Notes: generated from the letters alone by a model not told the origin. A stretch of 64,000 nt of DNA from Ascarosepion bandense (GCA_037127315.1 JBBBDQ010001287.1:3801001-3865000), one strand, 5' to 3'. Numbered from the stretch's first letter, positions 40,341 through 53,350 are shown. Numbers and translations: made by a program.

Positions 40341-41697
40341 ATAGTTTCAGCTTCCAGCACTGGGGAAGGTTTTTGATAAAACCGCGTTACTCTGTGCGAA
40401 AAAATATGTCCTCAAATCTTCTATCACAGGTAGATCACGCCTGTATTAACCCATTAATAGCCATTCAAATTTTTTTATTATATAAAATTTGTATTATGAA
40501 AATGTTATATACTGTATATATTCCGTATAGGTCACAGCAGTAGATAGGTCGCACACTCAGTTTGAGGTTGTCAAAGTACATGTGGTGTATAGTTGAGTTG
40601 AATCAAAGTCCAAATGTGTTTGTGCGAGGCTGACGTTGGAAACCGGTGTTCAACTAACAACGTTGTTAGACGGTACCGTCTTAGCTCTCTATGTCTGCCC
40701 ATCCTAAGACCACAGTACCTACACTTTGTGGTCACTTGTCAGGATGACTCGAGTAGTCATGAGTCGGTGCTCGCATTTGTGGGGATAGTGGTCTTGGTGG
40801 TTGTGTTACCCTTGTGCTGCGCCGTAGTTTCGGACTCGCTAGCGTGTGGATGATCAGGTCTTGGTTTTCTTCCACCTCCATATCTTTTGTGTGGTGATCT
40901 GGCGTCATCTCTTCGTCATTCGCCGATTCTATTTCTAACATTTCAGATGTGTCCCCCGGAGGTTCACTGACGATTGGCCTCTGTCTCTGTGGGGCTGGTT
41001 GTGAGAATGGTTGTTCGGACGAATAGGCTGGTGCATCTACAACTGGTAGAATCTTCCAGAGAAACCAACGATTACGTAGTGTAACTCTGCCATTGCCGTC
41101 CAACCGTATGTGGTATTGTATGTTGCCCGTAGTTTCGACGATCATTTCTTTCATTTTTTTTTTGTCGACCGCCGTGGATATGGTCCCTCCTAATTTTGTA
41201 CCTTTACATATTCGCCAATCTGAAGGTCTAGGAGTGATCGACTGTGTGTGTTATACTATTTCTGGTTACATAGGCGTCTTTTATCCATCGCACTTTCTCT
41301 CAATTCCATTTGCCTTGCTCCAACCGTTATGGATCTGCTGCTTCTCGCGATGTATGGGAAGGTGAACTTTTATTACTGGACCCAATATCATTTCCGCTGG
41401 TGACAAGGCATAGATGTAATGGGGTGTACTTCTATATGTCATCATAGCTCGCGCCGCCCGATCGTGGCGTGGATGGCCATAACAGTCGACACAATCCATC
41501 AGCGTTCTTTTTGCTGTCTTTACGGTCAGTTAAAATCGGCCGTTTGTATATGGATAATGCGCAGATGATATGCGTTTTTTTACGCCCCAATTTTCCAGAA
41601 ATGAGTTGTATCCCTGTGAGTCAAATGGTAGTCCCCTTCTGTTCATCCTATGTGCCGAACCAGGTCCTGGAACAACATTTTACTCCATCAAGAATTA

Positions 41698-41945
41698 TAT
41701 CTGCTTAGTAAACCTGGATCAACGTTTTACTTCATTAAGAAGTAGATCAGGTTGGTAAACATGGATCAAATTTTTGCTTCATTAAGAAGTAGGTCAGTTT
41801 GATAACCTTGTATCAATGTTATACTTCATAAGGAGCAGATCAGGTTGATAACTTTGGATCAACATTTTACTTTATCAAGAAGAAATTATTTTTACTTTAT
41901 CACGATGTAGATAAGGTTGGTAAACCTGAATCAACCGTTTACTGT
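41698..41945 (-). repeat. 47-bp satellite, inverted block inside pol
   Basis: About five units in the opposite orientation to the main array (AAACCTGGATCAACGTTTTA, AGAAGTAGATCAGGTTGGTA). They interrupt the integrase region. Confidence 0.9.
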
Positions 41946-42714
41946 AGCCTTACCTGATTGTAGCGGATCTACTTCCATCCAGCCGGTTTACCGATCTGCG
42001 TACACCATATAATTTTTACCACGCATATTATATCGTTCTGTCTTCTGGAAAAGGAATTCCGGGTTTGAAGGTTGCTTCAGGGGTTCTTTGGGTTGGTACG
42101 GGGTAATAGTGTTGATTCCCATCTGTTTGATACTGGCATCTAAACCGGGCCAAAAAACCGCGATGAAAATCATCTCATTCACGCATTGGTGTGCGGAGTG
42201 TAGCGTTTTCAGTACCTTAGCTCTAAGATGCTTCGGTATTTGAAATTTCCCTCTTTTTTTGCTTAACCCCTTCAAACAGTACAGTTTGTCTGTCATCGGC
42301 CAGAATTGTCGGATTTTGGCAGTAGTTCGAAACTGGCACTTGCGTATCCGTCTTACATGAACGTTTGAAAATCCACGTCGGTGGCAGCCGCCATCATTCT
42401 CTCCCAGGTTATGGTTCGTATCGTAGGTTCGTGTGCATATAAGTCTATGCGATGCCGGCATATTCTGATCAATCTGCTAGGTAGTATCAATAGTTGATGC
42501 TTCGTTGTCGGGTATCTAGTAATTTCGGGTATCTGTAAGTCCAGTCATGTGCCGCGTTAATTTTTCTTGGGACGTGTGTAATCCGGAACCTGTGCATTAA
42601 CGACAGTTCTTTAAACGAGAATAGATGAAGGTTCTTTATATTTTTAAAGATTTATCCGAAAATATTTTCACCAGGGCTGGTGGCTCAATGTAATTAGCAA
42701 CTGCAGACTTCCCA

Positions 42715-42717
<3 letters not shown>

Positions 42718-42774
<57 letters not shown>
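42718..42774. repeat. (TA)n microsatellite inside RNase H region
   Basis: About 28 TA units in the middle of the Gypsy RNase H remnant (after LESCKMF, before the LGSLQLLI segment). Confidence 0.95.
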
Positions 42775-42776
<2 letters not shown>

Positions 42777-42974
42777 ATCTTGCACGACTCTAATACGTAT
42801 AATAATGCCAGAGCCTCTTCTTCCGCAGAAAAATAGTAAGATTCTGTATCCTTTGTAAATCGGGATACATCCAGGATTATTTTCCAGTGATTATCTCCAT
42901 AGTTTTTCCCCGACAAACTGAGCCGATCAAAGAGGGTACTTCGTCGCTACCCCTCCACTAATAAACGATACAAC

Positions 42975-43278
42975 CGAAGGCGAGAAAGGTCAGTTGACCG
43001 TGGAATGGTTTCTCGACACTCGATTGATTTCTGGGCTTAAGTTTCTGGGACAAGCAATGAGGAAGGATGGCTTGGAGAATCTGATACTAACAGGCCTGAC
43101 AGAGGGAAACATAGACAGGGGAAAGCAAAGAATAACATATTTGAAGGTTGATGACAGAACGAGGATTGCACGGTGAAACAGGAGAAGGCCTGCTCAGAGC
43201 CACCAGGGACAGGGAAACGTGGAAAGCCATGATCGCCTCCGTCCTGAAAGGACAGGGCACATAGAAGAAGAAGAATAG
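42975..43278 (+). mobile_element. RTE-type LINE C-terminal fragment
   Basis: The frame FLGQAMRKDGLENLILTGLT then EGNIDRGKQRITYL, with a later frame giving a RATRDRETWKAMIASVLKGQ-like segment, is the characteristic C-terminus of RTE-type LINE RTs. It ends in (GAA)n just after the stop, the short-repeat tail typical of that clade. One frameshift near 43175. Confidence 0.75.
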
Positions 43279-43279
43279 T

Positions 43280-43915
43280 AAGGCGTGGGAAGGCTTTCCT
43301 AACACTCCATTCCAAAATTGAATTTTCTGTCAACACGCGGCATAAGAAAACCACTCTCCAGGCGTGTCGATAACTCACCACTTAATTTCCAGCCCCCACT
43401 TGGCACGGACGTTTGGTGCAAACATATCTGTTGACCTGATGCTTGCGTCCACTCCACAAGAGGGTGGACAACAAGTACTCGATCGCCTTCCTATGGTCGT
43501 CAAAGAAAAGAACAAGATACTTTTCACTTTTTCTCCGGCCATAAAAAGGAAAAGAACACAGACTTTTATTAGCAACATTTTTAATCTTTTTACATACACG
43601 TATTCTGCTAGTATCAACCATGAACTCTGAATTTTCTGGGGAACATTTTTGATACTTACATTTCTCTTTGAACAATCAACTGAATTTTCTCTTTGAACAT
43701 TTTATTTTTCGTCTTATAAGTTTATTTTGCTATAAAATCAGTCAATCAATCAATCGATCAATCAATCAAAATATCTTTGATCAATCTCGATCAAGATATT
43801 TTGGTTTGTCAGAAGAGATGAGTTCCAGCTCTATAAAATAGGGACCATTTCGTCAGGAGTCTACCCACATGTACCATGAGAACTTGATTTGAAATTCTTC
43901 ACTCTCCCTATTGAG
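43280..43915. other. Unassigned sequence
   Basis: A (TCAA)n tract lies at about 43738-43770. No gene or known family; frames under 100 codons on both strands without domains. Confidence 0.3.
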
Positions 43916-43919
43916 AAAA

Positions 43920-44108
43920 TTGTGTTTGAGTTTTGTTTAACGGCATATCAACACCTCTGTGGGTTATTTAATGCCAAAAATGTGGGGGGTTTCAGGTATT
44001 TTTTTAAAGTTCAGTTATTGTAAGAAGGTTGACTTAGTCACATTTTAATGAAAATGTTTTGTTTTTATTCTTTTTTATTTTAGAAAACTGAAAATGTCTT
44101 CTAGTTTT
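43920..44108 (+). repeat. Dispersed repeat family A, partial
   Basis: GAGTTTTGTTTAACGGCATA, CTCTGTGGGTTATTTAATGC and AGAAGGTTGACTTAGTCACA, then TTTATTTTAGAAAACTGAAA. Confidence 0.6.
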
Positions 44109-44574
44109 CTACGTCTATTGAACAGGTTAAGAGGCTCATCCCTTGTTCCCTGTTTAGGATGTGGTTTCCGGCTTTCTCTTTTCCAATCTTCTCACTTTGG
44201 TTTCTTTTTTTGTAGATAGGTCTATCTATCTTTTTCTTTTTTTGTAGATAGGTCTATCTATCGCCCGGTTCACACTCCACCCACGTGTATTGAACAGGTT
44301 AAGAGTCTCATCCCTTGTTCCCTGTTTAGGATGTGGTTTCCGGCTTTCTCTTTTCCAATCTTCTCACTTTGGTTTCTTTTTTTTTTAATTGGAGTAGATA
44401 GATCTATCTATCGCCCGGTTCACACTCCACCCACGTGTATTGAACAGGTTAAGAGTCTCATCCCTTGTTCCCTGTTTAGGATGTGGTTTCCGGCTTTCTC
44501 TTTTCCAATCTTTTCACTATTACGTAGCCCCCTGCATATCAGTGGCGTTACCACCTTGCTCGGGGTGATATGAT

Positions 44575-44592
<18 letters not shown>
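44108..44592 (+). mobile_element. Three tandem S3 retroposon units
   Basis: The body ACAGGTTAAGAGTCTCATCC, CCTGTTTAGGATGTGGTTTC, CTCTTTTCCAATCTTCTCAC occurs three times (about 44125, 44293, 44447), with the GCCCGGTTCACACTCCACCC head before the second and third. Only the last unit carries the 3' end (GTAGCCCCCTGCATATCAGT, GCTCGGGGTGATATGATT) and a long A-rich tail. Confidence 0.8.
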
Positions 44593-44605
<13 letters not shown>

Positions 44606-44825
44606 ATTTACTTGTAAAAATAAAATGAAAAAATTGACTGGCGTCATAGAACAATTCTCTATTTCCTATCCAATCAGCATCCAGAATCTTAGATTTCACA
44701 GTGACTTGTGAAATATGATTTGGTCTGGGTTTTTCTAAAAAGGTTTTAGTTATTCTGATCCTTTTCTGCAGGTGTGCAATTTTACGTTTTTCGTTTGAGT
44801 TAATTGTTAGATGACATCGGATTTG

Positions 44826-44938
44826 TGGGCCCCTCGGCGTCGTGTAATGGTTAGCAATCTCGTCTCGCTAGAATCATTATAACAGAGTAGTGAGTTCGAT
44901 CGTTACCCCCTACATTCGGCCGTGTGTCACGACTAAGC
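44826..44938 (+). mobile_element. tRNA-derived SINE head, third tRNA type
   Basis: GGCGTCGTGTAATGGTTAGC resembles an A box (TAATGGTTAG as in Glu/Asp-type tRNAs) and GAGTTCGATCGTTACC a B box about 50 bp on. It lacks a complete tRNA fold and is followed by non-tRNA sequence, so a SINE or tRNA pseudogene is likelier than a functional tRNA. Confidence 0.55.
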
Positions 44939-44939
44939 T

Positions 44940-45188
44940 ACGCTTAGAAATTCAAAACCCTGCCCAATAAAAAATAGTTTTTGACGGAAACAGCAAAAAA
45001 ACAAAACAAAAAAAAAACGCTGCCTTACACACCATCGGGTGTAACGGAAAAGATAGGGTTTCTATCCGATACGTTCACAGACTCATAGTAATTATTAGTT
45101 TCCTAACTCATAATTAGTGTTAGCATTTAATAAAACTATTAAAATAGCGGTATGAGGGACATAATAGGAGTGGGGAAACGAGGTTTTT
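44940..45188. other. Left flank of the 154-bp satellite
   Basis: AT-rich sequence with no family recognised; the satellite begins around GACTGTGCACTGAATGACTG. Confidence 0.35.
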
Positions 45189-45189
45189 G

Positions 45190-48100
45190 TTTGCAGGTAA
45201 ATGACGACTGTGCACTGAATGACTGAAAGGTAAATTGTAATTGAGTTGTATTTATATATCAAGGCTGTTCTGTGTTAGACGACAAAGTGGATACTGGTGA
45301 TCTCTTCAGTCTTCAAATCAATTGAAACTGAGATTTAGTCGTAAAAATATGACTGAATACTTTGTACTGAATGACTGAAAGCTAAATTGTAATTGACTTG
45401 TATTTATATATCAAGGCTGTTCTGTGTTAGACGACAAAGTGGATACTGGTGATCTCTTCAGTCTTCAAATCAGTATGAAACTGAAGATTTAGTCGTAAAA
45501 ATATGACTGAATACTTTGTACTGAATGACTGAAAGGTAAATTGTAATTGAGTTGTATTTATATATCAAGGCTGTTCTGTGTTAGACGACAAAGTGGATAC
45601 TGGTGATCTCTTCAGTCTTCAAATCAATTGAAACTAAGGGAATTTAGTCGTAAAAATATGACTGAATACTTTGTACTGAATGACTGAAAGCTAAATTGTA
45701 ATTGACTTGTATTTATATATCCAAGGCTGTTCTGTGTTAGACGACAAAGTGGATACTGGTGATCTCTTCAGTCTTCAAATCAATTGAAACTGAGAGATTT
45801 AGTCATCAAAATATGACTGAATACTTTGTACTGAATGACTGAAAGGTAAATTGTAATTGACTTGTATTTATATATCAAGGCTGTTCTGTGTTAGACGACA
45901 AAGTGGATACTGGTGATCTCTTCAGTCTTCAAATCAATTGAAACTGAGAGATTTAGTCGTAAAAATATGACTGAATACTTTGTATGAATGACTGAAAGCT
46001 AAATTGTAATTGACTTGTATTTATATATCAAGGCTGTTCTGTGTTAGACGACAAAGTGGATACTGGTGATCTCTTCAGTCTTCAAATCAATTGAAGCAGA
46101 GATTTAGTCGTAAAAATATGACTGAATACTTTGTACTGAATGACTGAAAGGTAAATTGTAATTGACTTGTATTTATATATCAAGGCTGTTCTGTGTTAGA
46201 CGACAAAGTGGATACTGGTGATCTCTTCAGTCTTCAAATCAATTGAAACTGAGAGATTTAGTCGTAAAAATATGACTGAATACTTTGTACTGAATGACTG
46301 AAAGCTAAATTGTAATTGACTTGTATTTATATATCAAGGCAGTTCTGTGTTAGACGACAAAGTGGATACTGGTATTGATCTCTTCAGTCTTCAAATCAAT
46401 TGAAACTGAGAGATTTAGTCGTAAATATGACTGAATACTTTGTACTGAATGACTGAAAGGTAAATTGTAATTGACTTGTATTTATATATCAAGGCTGTTC
46501 TGTGTTAGACGACAAAGTGGATACTGGTGATCTCTTCAGTCTTCAAATCAATTGAGAAGCAATTTAGTCGTAAATATGACTGAATACTGTACTGAATGAC
46601 TGAAAGCTAAATTGTAATTGACTTGTATTTATATATCAAGGCAGTTCTGTGTTAGACGACAAAGTGGATACTGGTGATCTCTTCAGTCTTCAAATCAATT
46701 GAAACTGAGATTTAGTCGTAAAAATATGACTGAATACTTTTGTACTGAATGATGAAAGGTAAATTGTAATTGACTTGTATTTATATATCAAGGCTGTTCT
46801 GTGTTAGACGACAAAGTGGATACTGGTGATCTCTTCAGTCTTCAAATCAGTGAAACTGAGAGATTTAGTCGTAAAAATATGACTGAATACTTTGTACTGG
46901 ATGACTGAAAGCTAAATTGTAATTGAGTTGTATTTATATATCAAGGCAGGTTCTGTGTTAGACGACAAAGTGGATACTGGTGATCTCTTCAGTCTTCAAA
47001 TCAATTGAAACTGAGAGATTTAGTCGTAAAAATATGACTGAATATTTTGTACTGAATGACTGAAAAGCTAAATTGTAATTGAGTTGTATTTATATATCAA
47101 GGCAGTTCTGTGTTAGACGACAAAGTGGATACTGGTGATCTCTTCAGTCTTCAAATCAATTGAAACTGAGAGATTTAGTCAATAAAAAAATATGACTGAA
47201 TATTTTGTACTTAATGACTAAGAAAGCTAAATTGTAATTGAGTTGTATTTATATATCAAGGCAGTTCTGTGTTAGACGACAAAGTGGATACTGGTGATCT
47301 CTTCAGTCTTCAAATCAATTGAAACTGAGAGATTTAGTCGTAAAAATATGACTGAATACTTTGTACTGAATGACTGAAAGCTAAGTGTAATTGAGTTGTA
47401 TTTATATATCAAGGCAGTTCTGTGTTAGACGACAAAGTGGATACTGGTGATCTCTTCAGTCTTCAAATCAATTGAAACTGAGAGATTTGATCGTAAAAAT
47501 ATGACTGAATATTTTGTACTGAATGACTGAAAGCTAAATTGTAATTGAGTTGTATTTATATATCAAGGCAGTTCTGTGTTAGACGACAAAGTGGATACTG
47601 ATCTCTTCAGTCTTCAAATCAATTGAAACTGAGAGATTTAGTCGTAAAAATATGACTGAATACTTTGTACTGAATGAGCTAGTGAAATTGTAATTGACTT
47701 GTATTTATATATCAAGGCTGTTTCTGTATTAGACGACAAAGTGGATACTGTTGGTCTCTTCAGTCTTCAAATCAATTGAAACTGAGAGATTTAGTCGTAA
47801 AAATATGACTGAATACTTTGTACTGAATGACTGAAAGCTAAATTGTAATTGACTTGTATTTATATATCAAGGCAGTTCTGTGTTAGACGACAAAGTGGAT
47901 ACTGGTGATCTCTTCAGTCTTCAAATCAATTGAAACTGAGAGATTTAGTCGTAAAAATATGACTGAATACTTTGTACTGAATGACTGAAAGGTAAATTGT
48001 AATTGACTTGTATTTATATATCAAGGCTGTTCTGTGTTAGACGACAAAGTGGATACTGGTGATCTCTTCAGTCTTCAAATCAGTGAAACTGAAGTTAGTC

Positions 48101-51100
48101 GTAAAAATATGACTGAATACTTTGTACTGAATGACTGAAAGCTAAATTGTAATTGGAGTTGTATTTATATATCAAGGCAGTTCTGTGTTAGACGACAAAG
48201 TGGATACTGGTGATCTCTTCAGTCTTCAAATCAATTGAAACTGAGAGATTTAGTGGTAAAAATATGACTGAATATTTGTACTGAATGACTGAAAGCTAAA
48301 TTTAGTGAGTTGTATTTATATATCAAAGGCAGTTCTGTGTTAGACGACAAAGTGGATACTGGTGATCTCTTCAGTCTTCAAATCAATTGAAACTGAAGTT
48401 TAGTCGTAAAAATATGACTGAATATTTTGTACTGAATGATGAAAACTAAAACGTAATTGAGTTGTATTTATATATCAAGGCAGTTCTGTGTTAGACGACA
48501 AAGTGGATACTGGTGATCTCTTCAGAATATTCAAATCAATTGAAACTGAGAGATTTAGTCGTAAAAATATGACTGAATACTTTGTACTGAATGACTGAAA
48601 GCTAAATTGTAATTGAGTTGTATTTATATATCAAGGCAGGTTCTGTGTTAGACGACAAGTGGATGCTGGTGATCTCTTCCAGTCTTCAAATCAATTGAAA
48701 CTGAGAGATTTAGTCGTAAAAATATGACTGAATATTTTGTACTGAATGACAGAAGCTAAATTGTAATTGAGTTGTATTTATATATCAAGGCAGTTCTGTG
48801 TTAGACGACAAATTGGATACTGGTGATCTCTTCAGTCTTCAAATCCAATTGAAACTGAGAGATTTAGTCGTAAAAATATGACTGAATACTTTGTACTGAA
48901 TGACTGAAGGTAAATTGTAATTGAGTTGTATTTATATATCAAGGCTGTTCTGTGTTAGACGACAAAGTGGATACTGGTGATCTCTTCAGTCTTCAAATCA
49001 ATTGAAACTGAGAGATTTAGTCGTAAAAATATGACTGAATACTTTGTACTGAATGACTGAAAGGTAAATTGTAATTGACTTATTATTTATATATCAAGGC
49101 TGTTCTGTGTTAGACGACAAATTGGATACTGGTGATCTCTTCAGTCTTCAAATCAATTGAAACTGAGAATTTAGTCGTAAATATGACTGAATACTTTAGC
49201 ATGAATGACTGAAGCTAAATTGTAATTGAGTTGTATTTATATATCAAGGCAGTTCTGTGTTAGACGACAAATTGGATACTGGTGATCTCTTCAGTCTTCA
49301 AATCAATTGAAACTGAGAGATTTAGTCGTAAAAATATGACTGAATACTTTGTACTGAATGACTGAAAGGTAAATTGTAATTGAGTTGCATTTATATATCA
49401 AGGCTGTTCTGTGTTAGACGACAAAGTGGATACTGGTGATCTCTTCAGTCTTCAAATCAATTGAAACTGAGAGATTTAGTCGTAAAAAATATGACTGAAT
49501 ACTTTGTACTGAATGACTGAAAGGTAAATTGTAGTGACTTGTATTTATATATCAAGGCTGTTCTGTGTTAGACGACAAAGTGGATACTGGTGATCTCTTC
49601 AGTCTTCAAATCAATTGAAACTGAGAGAGATTTAGTCGTAAAAATATGACTGAATACTTTGTACTGAATGACTGAAAGCTAAATTGTAATTGAGTTGTAT
49701 TTATATATCAAGGCAGTTCTGTGTTAGACGTGGATACTGGTGATCTCTTCAGTCTTCAAATCAATTGAAACTGAGAGATTTAATTAATAAAAAATATGAC
49801 TGAATACTTTGTACTGAATGACTGAAAGGTAGGGTGTAATTGAGTTGTATTTATATATCAAGGCTGTTCTGTGTTGGAGCGACAAAGTGGATACTGATGA
49901 TCTCTTCAGTCTTCAAATCAATTGAAACTGAGAGATTTAGTCGTAAAAATATGACTGAATACTTTGTACTGAATGACTGAAAGGTAAATTGTAATTGACT
50001 TGTATTTATATATCAAGGCTGTTCTGTGTTAGACGACAAAGTGGATACTGGTGATCTCTTCAGTGCTAAATCAATTGAGCCCAGAGATTTAGTCGTAAAA
50101 ATATGACTGAATACTTTGTACCCTAGATGGCTGACTAAATTGTAATTGAGTTGTATTTATATATCAAGGCAGTTCTGTGTTAGACGACAAAGTGGATACT
50201 GGTGATCTCTTCAGTCTTCAAATCAATTGAAACTGAGAGATTTAGTCGTAAAAATATGACTGGATACTTTGTACTGAATGACTGAAAGCTAAATTGTAAT
50301 TGAGTTGTATTTATATATCAAGGCTGTTCTGTGTTAGACGACAAAGTGGATACTGGTGATCTCTTCAGTCTTCAAATCAATTGAAACTGAGAGATTTAGT
50401 CGTAAAAATATGACTGAATGCTTTGTACTGAATGACTGAAAGCTAAATTGTAATTGAGTTGTATTTATATATCAAGGCAGTTCTGTGTTAGACGACAAAG
50501 TGGATACTGGTGATCTCTTCAGTCTTCAAATCAATTGAAACTGAGAGATTTAGTCGTAAAAATATGACTGAATATTTTGTACTGAATGACTGAAAGCTAA
50601 ATTGTAATTGAGTTGTATTTATATATCAGGCAGTTCTGTGTTAGACGACAAAGTGGATACTGGTGATCTCTTTAGTTCTCAGATCAATTTAAACTGAGAG
50701 ATTTAGTCGTAAAAATATAACTGACTATTTGCACTGAATGACTGAAAGCTAAATTGTAATTGAGTTGTATTTAAATATCGAGGCAGTTCTGTGTTAGATG
50801 AAACGGTGGATACTGGTGATCTCTTCAGTCGACATATCAATTGAAACAGATTTAGTCGTAGAAATATAATAACTGACTACTTTGGACTGAATGGCTGAAA
50901 GCTAAATTGTAATTGAGTTGTATTTAAATATCGAGGCTGTTCTGTGGTAGATGAAACGGTGGATACTCGTGATATCTTCAGTCCTCAAATCAATTAAAAC
51001 TGAGAGATTTAGTCGTAAATATATAATAACTGACTACTTGGCACTCAATGACTGAAAGCTAAATTGTAATTGAGTTGTATTTAAATATCAAGGCAGTTCT

Positions 51101-51645
51101 GTGTTAGACGACAAGGTGGATACTCGTGATCTCTTCAGTCCTCAGATCAATTGAAACTGAGAAATTTTGTCGGATAAATATAATAACTGACTACTTTGCA
51201 CTGAATGACTAAAAGCTAAATTGTAATTGAGTTGTATTTAAATATCAAGGCAGTTCTGTGTTAGACGACAAGGTGGATACTGGTGATCTATTCAGTCCTC
51301 AGATCAATTGAAACTCAGAAATTTTGTCGGATAAATATAATAACTGACTACTTTGCACTGAATGACTGAAAGCTAAATTGTAATTGAGTTGTATTTAAAT
51401 ATCAAGGCAAAAGCCAAATTGTAATTGAGCTTTATTTAAATGTCGAAGCTGTTCTGTGTTAGACGACAAGGTGGATACTGGTGATCTCTTAGTCCTCAGA
51501 TCAATTGAAACTGAGAAATTTAGTCGGATAAATAAAATAACTGACTACTTTGCACTCAATGACTGAAAGCTAAATTGTAATTGAGCTTTATTGAAATGTC
51601 GAGGCTGTTCTGTGTTAGACGACAAGGTGGATACTGGCAATCGCC
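45190..51645 (+). repeat. 154-bp satellite array, ~42 units
   Basis: This is the largest single feature. Each unit (152-156 bp) contains TGTATTTATATATCAAGGC, GTTCTGTGTTAGACGACAAA, GTGGATACTGGTGATCTCTT, CAGTCTTCAAATCAATTGAA, AGATTTAGTCGTAAAAATAT and GACTGAATACTTTGTACTGA. Units from 45190 to about 50650 are very similar; those from about 50650 to 51645 are clearly diverged (TATTTAAATATC, GACAAGGTGG). The left edge is sharp. No frame is maintained. The unit length is close to nucleosomal spacing; a centromeric or heterochromatic role is only a possibility. Confidence 0.95.
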
Positions 51646-51962
51646 ACATCATGTACGATCATTGAAAATCTAAGCTTTTAAGTGAATCTGGTGTAATCGA
51701 TATCAACTAGGAATTTTTAATCCGAGAACCGAATTTCAGTTCCAGTTGGTTTCGTTATATTCACCTTCACGCAATTTGTTAAAATCATAAAATAAACTCT
51801 TCTCCCCTCGGTATGGGTTCATTATTAAGAATTCTATAACTAAAACCATTATGATCACCAGAAATTAATTGCTTCAAAACATTTATATTTCCGCATTAAA
51901 ACACTCCTGGAGGTTGATATCGTTGTTAGAAAATCTAAATTGTTATTTTCTACATTTTCTTC
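51646..51962. other. Right flank of the satellite, unassigned
   Basis: No gene or repeat recognised. Confidence 0.3.
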
Positions 51963-52445
51963 TTCTTATTACTAATATTACAATTATTATTATTAATATG
52001 ATGACTATTTTTGTTATTATTATTGAGAATGTTATTATCATTATATTACGAATATTATCATTATTTTTATTATTATATTATTATTATTATATTATTTATA
52101 TTATTAATATTATTATATTACGAATATTATTATCATTACTTTTTTATGATTAATATTACGATTATAACTGTATTATTAATATTACGATTATTATTTTTAT
52201 TACTAATAGGATTATTATTACTATTACAACTATTTTTGCTAATATTTCCATAATTATTATTATTACGATTATTATTGCTATTATTATTACTATTACGATT
52301 ATTATTACTTTTACGATTATTATTATTAATAATATTACGATTATCTTTATTATTACGATTGTTATTATTCTTATTACTATTATGATTATCATTATTACTA
52401 TTATGATTATTATTACTAAAATTACAATTAGTATTATTAATATTA
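51963..52445. repeat. ATT/ACG-rich low-complexity array
   Basis: About 480 bp of ATT units with ACGATT variants. Apparent frames on both strands are Ile/Leu/Tyr artefacts. The right end is shared with 33420-33508. Confidence 0.9.
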
Positions 52446-52449
52446 ATAT

Positions 52450-52742
52450 TACCTTGTTTCCTGTTTAGGATGTGGTTTCCAGTTTTTCTCTTTTTCTCTT
52501 TTCCAATCTTTTCACTGTTTTATCTTATTTTATTTTATTTTTTCAGTTGGAGTAGATAGTGTAAACTATCGCCCGGTTCACACTCCACCCACGTCTAATA
52601 AACAGGTGAAGAGGCTTATCCTTGTTTCCTGTTTAGGATGTGGTTTCCGGTTTTTCTCTTTTCCAATCTTTTCACTCTTACGTAGCCCCCTGCACATCAG
52701 TGGCGTTACCTCCTTGCTTGGGGTGATATGATTAAAGAAAAA
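52450..52742 (+). mobile_element. S3 retroposon, partial plus full copy
   Basis: Partial body (52453-52520), then a full copy with GTTGGAGTAGATAG, GCCCGGTTCACACTCCACCC and the end GTAGCCCCCTGCACATCAGT, CTTGGGGTGATATGATT. Same layout as 33505-33796. Confidence 0.75.
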
Positions 52743-52938
52743 ATAATAATATTACTTTAAAGATTATTATTATTATTATTATTTTTACTATTACAATAAT
52801 TATTACGGCTATTTCTTCTAATATTATGATTATTATTAATATTATTTTTGTTACTTTTATTATTGCTTTTATGATTATTATCATAATCATTATTTTTTCT
52901 TATTATGATTGTTATGATTATTATTATTTTTAAATTGT
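52743..52938. repeat. ATT-rich low-complexity array
   Basis: TTATTATTATTATTATT with interruptions, directly after the S3 A tail. Confidence 0.85.
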
Positions 52939-53182
52939 TTTTTTAATTTTTTGAAGATCTCTATTATCTATTGACGTGTTATGTGCGTCAATTATCTAAG
53001 AATTGAGGCGGCGTTCTGATACTAGTCCGGCAATTTGCGAATACGATCAATAACTTGTTTATCATCTTTCCACCTGTAATCGATTTCCGATTCATGGATT
53101 TTCACATCATTTCCTTTATCGACTGCAGTAAGAATTTCAAACGCACAAAGATGTTTCACCGACCATCACTCTTTGTCTCATT

Positions 53183-53183
53183 C

Positions 53184-53248
<65 letters not shown>

Positions 53249-53249
53249 A

Positions 53250-53287
<38 letters not shown>

Positions 53288-53316
53288 TCTCCTATCTATC
53301 TATCTATCTATCTATC

Positions 53317-53350
<34 letters not shown>

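Larger units (their letters stand above)
40345..42930 (-). mobile_element. Ty3/Gypsy retroelement pol relic
   Basis: Antisense fragments follow pol order. RNase H is at 42916-42668 (SAEEEALALLYVLESCKMFI, interrupted by a (TA)n). The integrase zinc-binding region is at 42330-42130, with QIPKHLRAKVLKTLHSAHQ holding the two His and a degraded Cys part. The integrase core is at 41660-41290 (AARAMMTYRSTPHYIYALSP then AEMILG). A C-terminal domain is at 41154-40732 (YHIRLDGNGRVTLRNRWF). Many stops and frameshifts. The catalytic part of integrase is split by an inverted block of 47-bp satellite (41698-41945). No LTR pair is visible; 40345-40620 may be a remnant LTR. Confidence 0.75.

Noticed and set aside
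40345..40620. Gypsy LTR
   Set aside because: The position is right for a 3' LTR, but no second copy, TG...CA ends or target duplication could be identified.
44826..44938. Functional tRNA gene
   Set aside because: A- and B-box-like motifs are present, but acceptor and anticodon arms do not pair well, and non-tRNA sequence follows.
45190..51645. Hammerhead motifs in the 154-bp satellite (CTGAAGAG occurs antisense in every unit)
   Set aside because: No GAAA block or matching stems lie at the needed distance, so it is not of the hammerhead-satellite type.
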